A stretch of 64,000 nucleotides of DNA from a bacterium (GTDB taxonomy: Bacteria > Verrucomicrobiota > Kiritimatiellia > CAIKKV01 > CAITUY01): NCBI GenBank assembly GCA_037128595.1, contig JBAXWB010000005.1, forward strand, positions 62,001-126,000, in the 5' to 3' direction. The translations under genes and the position numbers were made by a program. Within the stretch, counting starts at the first letter, position 1. Each line of letters opens with the position of its first letter. Below the pieces are notes generated by a model. The model was not told the DNA's origin and did no database searches. It saw nothing but the letters and a program-made list of their open reading frames with translations. Below are positions 7,222 through 15,963 of this stretch, in pieces.

Positions 7222-9801
7222 ATGCAAATGTATGCCCGGATAACTTCGGTTGTATTGGCCTTTGCCTTTGCGTTGGGTCTGGTCGCCTGTCGGGGCTTCC
7301 GGCTGAATGATAAGAGGGCGGTCAGCCTGGTTGAGAATGGCCAGGCGATCGCCGAGATTGTTGTGCCTGAGCAGCCGTTGTCGGGCATCATGCTGGCGGC
7401 CGAGGATTTACAAAAACACCTGGAGTTGATGTCCGGGGCGAAGTTGCCCATCGTCAGCAAGCTGACGCCGGGTGTGAAAACCCAGGTCTATGTCGGCACC
7501 AGTGAGCTCACAGTGAAACTCGGGTTCACGCCGGCAACGTTCAATAACAGCGGCTTTGAAATTGTAGCAAAGGACAACTACGTCATTCTGGCCGGCCCTG
7601 ACAGGCAACGTAACGCGCCGCCCTATAGCGAGGCCGGGGAGGAAACCCGCTACCTGAATGGAAGCGCCATCCTTGGTTTGGCAAACCCCAAGCCCGAAAA
7701 ATTCCCCTCCCCTGGGCTTAAGGCGTGGCAGGATTTATGCGGTGAAAAATTCCGCCCTTACGGACTGACCTGCGGGCTTGGGGAACCCTGTCAGGCGCTG
7801 AAGATCCGTATTAACGATGACGTGTGTACCTGGTATGCCGTATCCGAGTTGCTCGAGCAACTCGGAGTCCGCTGGTATATGCCGTATGACAACGGGACCG
7901 TTGTTCCGGAGGCGAAAACCATCGCCGTGGCTCGGCAATATACCAGGAAAGAGGCGAAGTTTGGTATGCGGGAGTGGTGTTTTTATAATGCAATGCGCTT
8001 GGATCCCGCCGGCGTGACCTGGCTCAAGCGGTTGAAGAGCGGAAATTTCAATCCCATCAGCTATCAGCATAATACCTATGGCATTTACAGTTCCTATGAG
8101 CAGCAGGTGGAGCATCCTGAATATCTGGCGTGTGATGCAACCGGCAAGCCGTATGCGGGATATCCGACTGGGCGGGGCATGCCCCGTTATAGCGATCCGG
8201 GATTCCGGAAGGCCGCCGTAATGTATATGAACCGGATGTTCGATGCCTGTCCGGAGTTGACGGCCGTGGCGATCGGGCCGCCCGATGGCGGGGTGAAGAT
8301 GGATGCCCGTGATGTGGACCTCTACGGCAAGCCGACCGATACGCTGGACCAGAAGACCTCAAACTACTTGTGGGATTTCAATGTCCATCTCGCCAGGGAA
8401 TTGAAAAAGTCGCATCCCGGCAAGGGGCTCCTTTACATGACCGGCTATGGAGCCACGGAAATCCCGACCAACATCGGTGAATTTCCCGACAACATCGTCA
8501 TTCCGTTTGTTCATTCCAGTTACATCCGGGTGCTGCTCGACGTCGACCGTGCCGTTCTGGCATCTCAACATAAATGGCTGAACAAGAGCAGGGAGTCCGG
8601 CGTAACCCCGCCATTCAAGTCACCCATCTGGGATTATTTCCTTTATTACCGTGATTTGGCCTGGCCGCGCTATCCGGTAGTGTTTACAGCATCACTACAG
8701 GCGCAGATGAAGGAGATGTTGCCGTATGCCGAAGGGAAATTCATCGAGCTGCAGAATAATGACAATGACGGGGTGATGCCGCCCAAGGACGGAAAAAAAC
8801 AACCCCGTATAGGGGTGCCGGGACTGATGCATCTGATGGTCTATTGGCAAAGCAAACTATTCTGGGATCCGGACCTGGATCGGAAAAAAATGCTGGATGA
8901 GTACTACCGGCTGTTTTTTGGTCCGGCCGAGGGGGAAATGCGCGAGTTCTATGAGTTTGCCGAGGAGGTTTGGTCCCGGCAGGAGTCGCGCAGCATTTCC
9001 GCAGGCAATCTCGGATTTCTGAAGGAAAAGGATGTCGATCGCTATTTCGACATCCTGAAGCGAGCCCATGGAAAAGCCGGGCAGGGGACCGTCTACGGTC
9101 AGCGAATTTCCCTGATTGAGACTGAAATGACATCGCTGAAAATACTTTTTGCCAACATGAAGCGGACCGGGCCTGGCTTCAGGGCCTATCCCGCCTCCGA
9201 GTTAATCACGCTTGACGGGGATATGAACAAAGCCTTGTGGCAGCCAGCCAATATTCTCTGGTACGGGATGAGTGAGTCGCCGACGGGGAAAATGCCCCGT
9301 GAAAACAAGAGCAAGGTCGCCTTCCGGCTGACCCCTGATAAATCTGCCTTGGTCGTTGCGGTGGTTTGTGAGGAGGCTAACATGGCGGGAATATTTGCCA
9401 ATACCCGGAAAAACGATGATGCTGCTATTTTCAAGGATGATGTGGTGGAGCTGATCATCGAGACCCCGGAACGCTCCTATTTCAAAATTGCCGTCAACCC
9501 CAATGGCGCCATCTGGGATGAAAGCCAGGATGTCACCATTGTCAGCCGGGATACGCTGCCATTGCTTTGGAATCCGGGAATAGCGGCTGTGGTCAAAAAA
9601 GAGAAGACGCGGTGGACGGCTGAAATCAAGATTCCGACCAAGGATTTCGGGTCACTTGGTCCCACGATGAATTATCCCTGGGGCATCAATGTCTGCCGGA
9701 CGCGTTTGGCGGGGGGATCGTCGGAATGCTATTCCCTTTGCCCGATGGGAGCTACGCAAAGCCCGGATATGTCGAAACTCGGGAATTTGTGGGCCAGGTA
9801 G
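7222..9801 (+). CDS. DUF4838 lipoprotein with CBM9-like C-terminus (type A, copy 1)
   Basis: 859 aa. A lipobox LVAC (Cys23) ends the signal peptide, so it is probably a membrane-anchored lipoprotein. Residues ~35-150 form an alpha/beta domain like the N-terminal domain of GH20/GH67 enzymes (LAAEDLQKHLELMSGAKLPI). A DUF4838 region follows at about 230-560. The C-terminal ~200 residues resemble family 9 carbohydrate-binding/DOMON-like modules (DDVVELIIETPERSYFKIAVNPNGAIWDE). Unlike the type B partner, it lacks a CxCxxC motif; the equivalent stretch reads GPPDGGVKMDARDVDLYGKP. Type B follows after 21 bp. A closely related A-B pair lies at 19638-24528. DUF4838 proteins have no settled activity; glycan binding or hydrolysis is inferred. 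Confidence 0.8.
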   Translation: MQMYARITSVVLAFAFALGLVACRGFRLNDKRAVSLVENGQAIAEIVVPEQPLSGIMLAAEDLQKHLELMSGAKLPIVSKLTPGVKTQVYVGTSELTVKLGFTPATFNNSGFEIVAKDNYVILAGPDRQRNAPPYSEAGEETRYLNGSAILGLANPKPEKFPSPGLKAWQDLCGEKFRPYGLTCGLGEPCQALKIRINDDVCTWYAVSELLEQLGVRWYMPYDNGTVVPEAKTIAVARQYTRKEAKFGMREWCFYNAMRLDPAGVTWLKRLKSGNFNPISYQHNTYGIYSSYEQQVEHPEYLACDATGKPYAGYPTGRGMPRYSDPGFRKAAVMYMNRMFDACPELTAVAIGPPDGGVKMDARDVDLYGKPTDTLDQKTSNYLWDFNVHLARELKKSHPGKGLLYMTGYGATEIPTNIGEFPDNIVIPFVHSSYIRVLLDVDRAVLASQHKWLNKSRESGVTPPFKSPIWDYFLYYRDLAWPRYPVVFTASLQAQMKEMLPYAEGKFIELQNNDNDGVMPPKDGKKQPRIGVPGLMHLMVYWQSKLFWDPDLDRKKMLDEYYRLFFGPAEGEMREFYEFAEEVWSRQESRSISAGNLGFLKEKDVDRYFDILKRAHGKAGQGTVYGQRISLIETEMTSLKILFANMKRTGPGFRAYPASELITLDGDMNKALWQPANILWYGMSESPTGKMPRENKSKVAFRLTPDKSALVVAVVCEEANMAGIFANTRKNDDAAIFKDDVVELIIETPERSYFKIAVNPNGAIWDESQDVTIVSRDTLPLLWNPGIAAVVKKEKTRWTAEIKIPTKDFGSLGPTMNYPWGINVCRTRLAGGSSECYSLCPMGATQSPDMSKLGNLWAR

Positions 9802-9822
9802 GGGAAACGAAAGGATGATTAT

Positions 9823-12285
9823 ATGTTCGGAAAGTTAATCGTGGATCGTTGGATGTGGTTGTTCTTTGCTGTCGGCGTGATGTGGTGCCTGAGCGCCGCC
9901 ACGGTTGTCGCGGAAACCTATATTGTTAAGGACGGGAATTCGCAGGCCGAAATCATTACGGCAGATCACCCTCCGCGTGCGGTCAAGTTGGCCGCATCGG
10001 AATTGCAGGCCTACTTGCGAAAAATCAGCGGAGCACATGTGCCCATCACCAATGTGGCAAATAGCACGGTCCCGGTGAAACTCTACGTCGGGAAGAGCCG
10101 ATACACCGATGGGTTGAGGTTGAGCAGTGACGGACTCAACTATGATGCATTCCAGATGGTCTCTGGGGCTGGCTGGCTGGCCTTGATCGGGCGGGACAGG
10201 GATTATGTCGAGCCGTCGACGCACATCCTGAACAAAGATGGCCGGCCGAATAATTTCGAAGAGTGGGATGCGTTGATGGGCGGTAAATGGAACAATCCCA
10301 TTGGATGGCCGGGCGGGAGTTTTAATCGGGAAGTAGGCATTTCCGATTTTGACGAGCGCGGATCACTCAATGCCGTTTATGAGTTTTTGAGGTTGCTTGG
10401 AGTGCGGTGGTATATGGCGGGCGATTTAGGCGAAATCGTTCCCTCCAATACAACCATTGCGCTTCCCGAAATCAATAAAACCGTCCATCCGGATTTTGCC
10501 TACCGGAATTGCGGGATATACTCGCCAACGTTTGCCAAGGGTTCAAAGGAAGCGGTTCTTTGGCGGTTGCGCATTGGATTGGGGAAGTCGCCCGAACTGA
10601 TGGGGGTTGGTGAAGTGGCACATGGTTTCACTAATGTTCATTCGCGGGACAAGTCTCAGCCTGAATATTTTGCCATGTATAACGGCGTCCGGCAAATGGA
10701 CGCCGCCTTTGGTAACGGGATTCCCTGTTTCTCCTCGGAGGGACTCTTTGAATCAACGGTCAACTATTGCAATGCCTATTTCAAGGCGTATCCTGATGAA
10801 AAGATCATCTCGCTGATGCCGGGCGATGGGTTGGGTAATCTTTGCCAATGCCCGTTATGCAAGAGCAAAGGGACTCCGGAACGTGGATATCCAGGGATGA
10901 TGTCGGACTATGTGTGGGGGTTTATCAACCGGGTGGCGATAGAGTTGTATAAGACGTATCCGGATAAGAAAATCATCAATATGGCCTATGGCCCTTACTG
11001 GCTTCCCCCGAAGCATATCGCCAGATTCAGTCCCAATGTGATGGTCGGATTCTTCAATTGGCGGATGGGATTCGGGGATGAGAAGCGGCGGGAGGAAACC
11101 GTTCAAACCCGCAACGCCTACCTGGCCATGGTGTCACCGGGTTACTTCTTCATGGTCGAGCATTATCTTTCGAGTCGGCCCGGGATTGCTACGGATGGCG
11201 TGCCCGTATATTTTCCTCACATTATAGCCGAAGACCTGTGTTCCTTGAAGGGGAAGTCGGCTGGGGAGTTCATTGAAGTCACCTATGGATATGATTCCAC
11301 AGGAAAGGACATGTTCGCTCCCGGGTTTAATCATCTGAACGTCTATGTTACGGCGCGGTGTTACTGGGATGCGGGGTTGGACGTGAATGTGCTCCTGAAT
11401 GACTATTACCGGGATTTTTATGGGCCGGCGGCCACGGAGATGAAAACCTTTGTCGAGTACTCCGAGAAAAACTGGGTGAAGATGCAGTCACAAGTGCCCG
11501 TTATTGACCAGGCACTTGATCGCCTCAATGCTGCCCGCAAAGTGGCCGGCGATACGGTTTATGGGAAACGGATCGACCTGCTTCTTGCCTTTGTCGAACC
11601 GATGAAGAAGAACCGCGAAGTGTTGGCGGTGGGTCGGAAGGGAGTTCCGCGTGCGGAGGCCATGGAGCGGAAGCGTGGGGATATCACGTTGGACGGCAAG
11701 CTGGATAAGCCCTTCTGGAATGGGGTGCCGGAATACGAGTTGAAGGATGTGGTGACGGGTGCGCCGGCTCCTTCAAAAACGACTTTCAAGATGGTTTGGA
11801 GCGATATGAGCCTGATTATGGGGATCCGCTGTGATGAGGCGGATATGAGAGGCTTGAATATTGCGACGCGCGTCAACGAGGAGTTTAATTTATGGAACGG
11901 GGATGCCGTGGAGCTTTTGCTGGAGACCCCCACCCACTCCTACTACCAACTCGCAATCAATCCTGCCGGCGCCATGATCGATCTGGATCGGAAGGGCGGG
12001 GCGCTCAATACGCTCTGGAACTCGGAGGCTGAGGTGGCCGCCTTTGTGGGTGATACGTTCTGGAGCCTTGAGGTCCGCATTCCTGTTAATGATTTTGATA
12101 TGGGCGGCGCGGATCCCCTCAAGAAGGTGGAAGGTAAAAAGCCGTCCGCGCTCGCTCCCTGGTATTTTAATGTCTGTCGTCAACGGATACGGGCCGGGAT
12201 GACTGGTGAGACGGATGCGTTTTCGCCAACAGGCCAAAAACTTTATGGGGTCCCTTTGAAATTTGCAGAGTTGATCGCCAAATGA
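9823..12285 (+). CDS. DUF4838 secreted protein with CxCxxC motif (type B, copy 1)
   Basis: 820 aa with an N-terminal hydrophobic signal segment (WMWLFFAVGVMWCLSAATVVAE). The layout is the same as its neighbour: alpha/beta N-terminal domain (AVKLAASELQAYLRKISGAHVPI), central DUF4838 domain, and a C-terminal CBM9/DOMON-like domain (GDAVELLLETPTHSYYQLAINPAGAMIDLD). It carries Cys341, Cys343 and Cys346 in NLCQCPLCKSKG, a CxCxxC motif recurring in B2 (22084) and the final gene (61323). The motif could bind a metal or form disulfides. It lies 21 bp after the type A gene, so the two are probably made together. Ribosome site GAAAGGA precedes the ATG. Activity unknown. Confidence 0.8.
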   Translation: MFGKLIVDRWMWLFFAVGVMWCLSAATVVAETYIVKDGNSQAEIITADHPPRAVKLAASELQAYLRKISGAHVPITNVANSTVPVKLYVGKSRYTDGLRLSSDGLNYDAFQMVSGAGWLALIGRDRDYVEPSTHILNKDGRPNNFEEWDALMGGKWNNPIGWPGGSFNREVGISDFDERGSLNAVYEFLRLLGVRWYMAGDLGEIVPSNTTIALPEINKTVHPDFAYRNCGIYSPTFAKGSKEAVLWRLRIGLGKSPELMGVGEVAHGFTNVHSRDKSQPEYFAMYNGVRQMDAAFGNGIPCFSSEGLFESTVNYCNAYFKAYPDEKIISLMPGDGLGNLCQCPLCKSKGTPERGYPGMMSDYVWGFINRVAIELYKTYPDKKIINMAYGPYWLPPKHIARFSPNVMVGFFNWRMGFGDEKRREETVQTRNAYLAMVSPGYFFMVEHYLSSRPGIATDGVPVYFPHIIAEDLCSLKGKSAGEFIEVTYGYDSTGKDMFAPGFNHLNVYVTARCYWDAGLDVNVLLNDYYRDFYGPAATEMKTFVEYSEKNWVKMQSQVPVIDQALDRLNAARKVAGDTVYGKRIDLLLAFVEPMKKNREVLAVGRKGVPRAEAMERKRGDITLDGKLDKPFWNGVPEYELKDVVTGAPAPSKTTFKMVWSDMSLIMGIRCDEADMRGLNIATRVNEEFNLWNGDAVELLLETPTHSYYQLAINPAGAMIDLDRKGGALNTLWNSEAEVAAFVGDTFWSLEVRIPVNDFDMGGADPLKKVEGKKPSALAPWYFNVCRQRIRAGMTGETDAFSPTGQKLYGVPLKFAELIAK

Positions 12286-12317
12286 CGCTTGCGGGTTGAA
12301 TCCGCGGGAGGGTATAG

Positions 12318-14075
12318 ATGACATCATTTAATCAGGTAATAGTCGGGATGGGCGTTTTTATCGGCATTTCGCTGGGGAGTCATGGGAGTAACGGTGCGGA
12401 GGGGGGGGGCACCAACTTAGCCGCAGGGGTTTCTGGTGGTAATGGAGCGAAGGCGCAGCCGCCGGTAAAAAAGGTTCTGTTTATCGGCAACAGCCAGATG
12501 GCGCAGTATGATTTGCCTTCGATGATCAAATTCATGGCGGAAGCCGCACCTTCAGACCGGCCAAGGATTGAAATAGGGCGCGCGATTATAGGCGGCAAGG
12601 ATTTAAAAGGGCACTGGCAGGCGGGGACGGGTGACGGAACGGCACGTGGTTTGATTGATTCGGCAAAATGGGATTATGTAGTTTTTCAGGATATTTATGC
12701 GCATGTCGCGAACAAGGTCAGCCCACAAGTGTTTTCCGACTATGCCAACCGGTTTGACTATGCCATCAAGCAGGCTGGCCTGAAGCCCCTTATTTTCGCG
12801 ACCGCCAGCGTCACGGAATACACGCTCAAGGACTATCGGTATCCCGATTCCTTCCGGGAGTTGAACGAGATGCAAATTGAATTCGGAAAAAAATGGGGCA
12901 CCCCTGTGGCGGCAGGGGGATATGCGTGGATGAAATATCTGGGAAAAGAGCCGACGGAGGCCCAACGACTGGACCTTTACGACCAGGATAAAGGGCATCC
13001 GGGGCTCAAGGGGACCTACCTTTATGCCTGTTTGCTATATGCATTTATCACGGGAGAGACTCCTGTGGGAGTGTCGAATGATTGGGTAAAATTGATCCGG
13101 ACGCGGGCGTCACCAGGCGGGATTGGCATACCGGCTGAAGAGGCTGGCCGGATGCAGCAGGCCGCTTGGGCGCAGTACCTTGAGGATGAAATGCGCTCCT
13201 GTCGTCCGGGGGTGTTTATTAGTCAATCTAATCCGTCCGCCATCCTGGCCAAATATAAGGACGCTCTCGCCGAGCCGGGCCGGTTTACCCCGGAGATGGA
13301 GACCTGTGAAAAGCGTATCAATGCCTCCGTGCCGACGGTCCGGCAAAAGGTTGTTGAGGGTTTAGCGGACATGATGAGTGCTGTGCCCGGTGAGGAGTGG
13401 CGGAGTCTGGTGGAAGCCGCCAATGATCCGCATGCGGAAATCCGAAAACCTGCGTTACGTGTGCTGCTGATCGGGGCGGCCCCTGACAAGGTCAACGAAC
13501 TGATTGGCAAGGTGGATCGGGAGGTGAAGCAAACGGCCGTCCGGGCGAGTCTTGCGCCGGCGCTCGTGCGTCTGAGGAAGTTATCGCAGGGCCGCCAGTG
13601 GCAGGCTCTGGTGGATGAATTCCAGGCGGCGGACTTCACCAAGTGGGAGGATCACGAACTGGCCGGTGAAGCGTGCCTGCTACGAGGGCAGGCCTATGCC
13701 GCCTTGAAGGATGGCTTAAAAGCTAAAGGTGATTTAACGCAGGCCTTGGAGTTCATGCCTGGAAATCAGACGGCGTTGAACAGTTTGGCCGGAAATTATG
13801 CGGCGAATTTGAAAGATAACAAGAAGGCCCTGGAAGCCTATCAACAACTTCACCAGGTGACGGGGGTAAATACCCGATTCTGGCTTTCGTTACAGGTAGC
13901 CTTGAAAACGGCAGCCCTCCTGGGTGAGGAAGGCCGGAAGGATGAGGCCCTGGCACTATTGCGGAAATATGACCTTCCCAGCTTGCAACCTGAGTGGCGC
14001 ACTCAGTTTGAGGCTGCTGTTAACGCTCTTTCGTCGGCCCCATCCACTCCCTCAGGCGATAACCCTCAGAAATAA
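12318..14075 (+). CDS. Secreted SGNH-hydrolase-like protein fused to TPR repeats
   Basis: 585 aa. A signal-like N-terminus (FNQVIVGMGVFIGISLGSHG) is followed by a Gly-rich linker encoded across a 9-G tract (12401-12409). An SGNH/GDSL-type domain spans about residues 45-260: block I is VLFIGNSQMAQYDLP with the likely Ser nucleophile, and the C-terminal acid-His pair is in DKGHPGLKGTYLYA. A helical linker follows, then TPR-like repeats from about 420 (GEACLLRGQAYAALKDGLKAKGDLTQALEF). An esterase or deacetylase role on decorated glycans is plausible, with the TPRs for protein contact. It sits 32 bp after DUF4838 B1. The SGNH assignment is good; the enzyme activity is unproven. Confidence 0.7.
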   Translation: MTSFNQVIVGMGVFIGISLGSHGSNGAEGGGTNLAAGVSGGNGAKAQPPVKKVLFIGNSQMAQYDLPSMIKFMAEAAPSDRPRIEIGRAIIGGKDLKGHWQAGTGDGTARGLIDSAKWDYVVFQDIYAHVANKVSPQVFSDYANRFDYAIKQAGLKPLIFATASVTEYTLKDYRYPDSFRELNEMQIEFGKKWGTPVAAGGYAWMKYLGKEPTEAQRLDLYDQDKGHPGLKGTYLYACLLYAFITGETPVGVSNDWVKLIRTRASPGGIGIPAEEAGRMQQAAWAQYLEDEMRSCRPGVFISQSNPSAILAKYKDALAEPGRFTPEMETCEKRINASVPTVRQKVVEGLADMMSAVPGEEWRSLVEAANDPHAEIRKPALRVLLIGAAPDKVNELIGKVDREVKQTAVRASLAPALVRLRKLSQGRQWQALVDEFQAADFTKWEDHELAGEACLLRGQAYAALKDGLKAKGDLTQALEFMPGNQTALNSLAGNYAANLKDNKKALEAYQQLHQVTGVNTRFWLSLQVALKTAALLGEEGRKDEALALLRKYDLPSLQPEWRTQFEAAVNALSSAPSTPSGDNPQK

Positions 14076-14092
14076 TCTTCCGGCAAATAGAT

Positions 14093-15958
14093 ATGAAAAT
14101 CTCAGAAGGCATATTTGATCAATCAGTCCTGCAGCGGAACAAGACGAATGTGAGCGAGGCGGCTTTTTCCGGTATGTGTAAAGCGAGCGGGATCGTAACG
14201 ATATCCGTGCGGCAGGGTGGGAAACCCTTAAAAGGTTTCGCAAGCGTTAAGGTCGGCATGGCCGCACGTGGAAAAGTGAAAGGCTGTCTCAAGGGGGTGC
14301 CGGTTGGGGGTCCCTATGATTTAACCTTCAACGTGGGCGACGAAACGTTGGTGGTCAAGGATGTGATGGTGGGCGATGTATGGCTGCTGGGCGGACAATC
14401 CAATATGCAAGGGTGCGGACTATTTCCCCGGGTGCGGCTAAAGACAGACCCGTTGGTGCGAGCCTTCTACATGGATGACCGATGGGCGACGGCAAAGGAT
14501 CCGGTGCATAACATGTGGGACTGCGTCGATCCGGTGCATGTGGATCTCTGTGGGGGGAAGCATCCCCCCACGCCTGCGAAGGAGTGGGGCGTTTGCCCTG
14601 GGCCGGCGTTCGGGAATGAAATGCGACGTCTGACCGGCGTCCCGCAGGGGCTGATTGCCTGCGCCCACGGGGGGACGTCGATGACTCAATGGGATCCCAA
14701 TCGCAAGAGCGAGGGCGGGAAGAGTTTGTATGGTGCGATGGTTCGCCGACTTGTGAAGAATGGCGGGCGTGTGGCCGGGCTTGTTTGGTATCAGGGCTGC
14801 AGCGATGCAAATGCTGGTGACGCTAAATTCTATACAGCCAGGATGAAGGAGTGGGTGCATTGCTTAAGGCGTGATAGCCAGAATAAAACGTTGCCGGTGG
14901 TCATGGTTCAGATTGCCCGCGTTGTCGGTTGGCATGCCGATGAAGCCGTAAACTGGAATTCGATTCAGGAGCAGCAACGATTGTTGCCGCGTTTGATCGG
15001 TCATTTGGCAACGGTGCCCTCCGTCGATTTGCCGTTGGACGACATGATTCATATCGGTGGTGCCGGTCATTATGTCCTGGGGGTGCGTCTGGCGAGGGCA
15101 ATGCAGGTCTTGCGTGAGGGGCGCAAGGCCGGGTTGCCTCCGATCGAGGTCACGCAGGTTATTTGTGAGAGCGAGCGCGGCGGGGGTATGGTAGTAGTGG
15201 AGTTCTCGAATGTAGCGGGAAGGTTGAGATCAGGGGCCAGGCCGTGCGGGTTTTCCATTCTGACCCAGTCTGGAAGTTCCGTGCATTTCGATATCCAGTT
15301 GGACGGTTCGCGTGCGCGGATCCGTAGCATGCTGTCAGCGGATGTCCTGTCCCGTGAGGCGGTGGTTCATTACGGTTATGGACTTGATCCCTACTGCAAT
15401 ATTACTGATGAAAGTGGACGTTCTTTGCCGGTATTTGGTCCTTTGCCGATTGGGGAGGCGTGTGCCATCACCCCTTACATCCGGCAGATGAGAGTGAGTG
15501 AGCATCAACCTTCGGCAGGCCGGTTGGAGGCCTTGGCTTATCCTTGTAGCCTCGACGGACTGAAGATGATCAGTCGTATTTTCGACGAAAACTTTTGCAG
15601 CATGAATCCTGAAACCCTGCAACGGGAGGGCCGTGATGAAGTGCTCTATTTCGCCTGTCGTTTTTCCTGCAAAGAGGCGATGGCCTTGGCGTTGGTGCTT
15701 GGATACGATGGACCTGTCAAGGCCTGGGTCGATGGAAAACTGCTGATGCATGATCCGGACGGGAGCAATCCGGCGACGCCGGACAAAAGCAAGGCCCAAT
15801 TCCGGGTGGCGGCAGGTGAACATGAGATCGTGGTGGCCGAGTCGACCAATAGCGGGAAAGCCTGGGGCATATACCTCAGGTTGCAACGTCTGGATGTCAC
15901 CCGGAAGCAATTATTCAAGGGCCCTGACAGTTACATGATGCCCGAAATACTAGGGTAA
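14093..15958 (+). CDS. Sialate O-acetylesterase-like SGNH hydrolase, cytoplasmic
   Basis: 621 aa, no signal peptide. It starts ISEGIFDQSVLQRNK, the 'VLQR' opening of sialate O-acetylesterase (SASA) proteins, followed by a small beta domain. The catalytic domain contains LLGGQSNMQG with Ser103, then WYQGCSDAN, and Asp317-x-x-His320 in DDMIHIGGAGH. The C-terminal ~200 residues form a beta-rich extension with a PA14-like feel (YDGPVKAWVDGKLLMHDPDG). It probably removes acetyl esters from sugar residues after uptake. A second, secreted SASA gene lies at 35420. The ribosome site is weak. It lies between the SGNH-TPR and GH78 genes in the same cluster. Confidence 0.8.
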   Translation: MKISEGIFDQSVLQRNKTNVSEAAFSGMCKASGIVTISVRQGGKPLKGFASVKVGMAARGKVKGCLKGVPVGGPYDLTFNVGDETLVVKDVMVGDVWLLGGQSNMQGCGLFPRVRLKTDPLVRAFYMDDRWATAKDPVHNMWDCVDPVHVDLCGGKHPPTPAKEWGVCPGPAFGNEMRRLTGVPQGLIACAHGGTSMTQWDPNRKSEGGKSLYGAMVRRLVKNGGRVAGLVWYQGCSDANAGDAKFYTARMKEWVHCLRRDSQNKTLPVVMVQIARVVGWHADEAVNWNSIQEQQRLLPRLIGHLATVPSVDLPLDDMIHIGGAGHYVLGVRLARAMQVLREGRKAGLPPIEVTQVICESERGGGMVVVEFSNVAGRLRSGARPCGFSILTQSGSSVHFDIQLDGSRARIRSMLSADVLSREAVVHYGYGLDPYCNITDESGRSLPVFGPLPIGEACAITPYIRQMRVSEHQPSAGRLEALAYPCSLDGLKMISRIFDENFCSMNPETLQREGRDEVLYFACRFSCKEAMALALVLGYDGPVKAWVDGKLLMHDPDGSNPATPDKSKAQFRVAAGEHEIVVAESTNSGKAWGIYLRLQRLDVTRKQLFKGPDSYMMPEILG

Positions 15959-15963
15959 GCATT

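Noticed and set aside
12401-12409. G(9) tract as a frameshift site in the SGNH-TPR gene
   Set aside because: The frame is intact through the tract and the downstream protein continues in the same frame, so there is no sign of a switch here beyond the tract itself.
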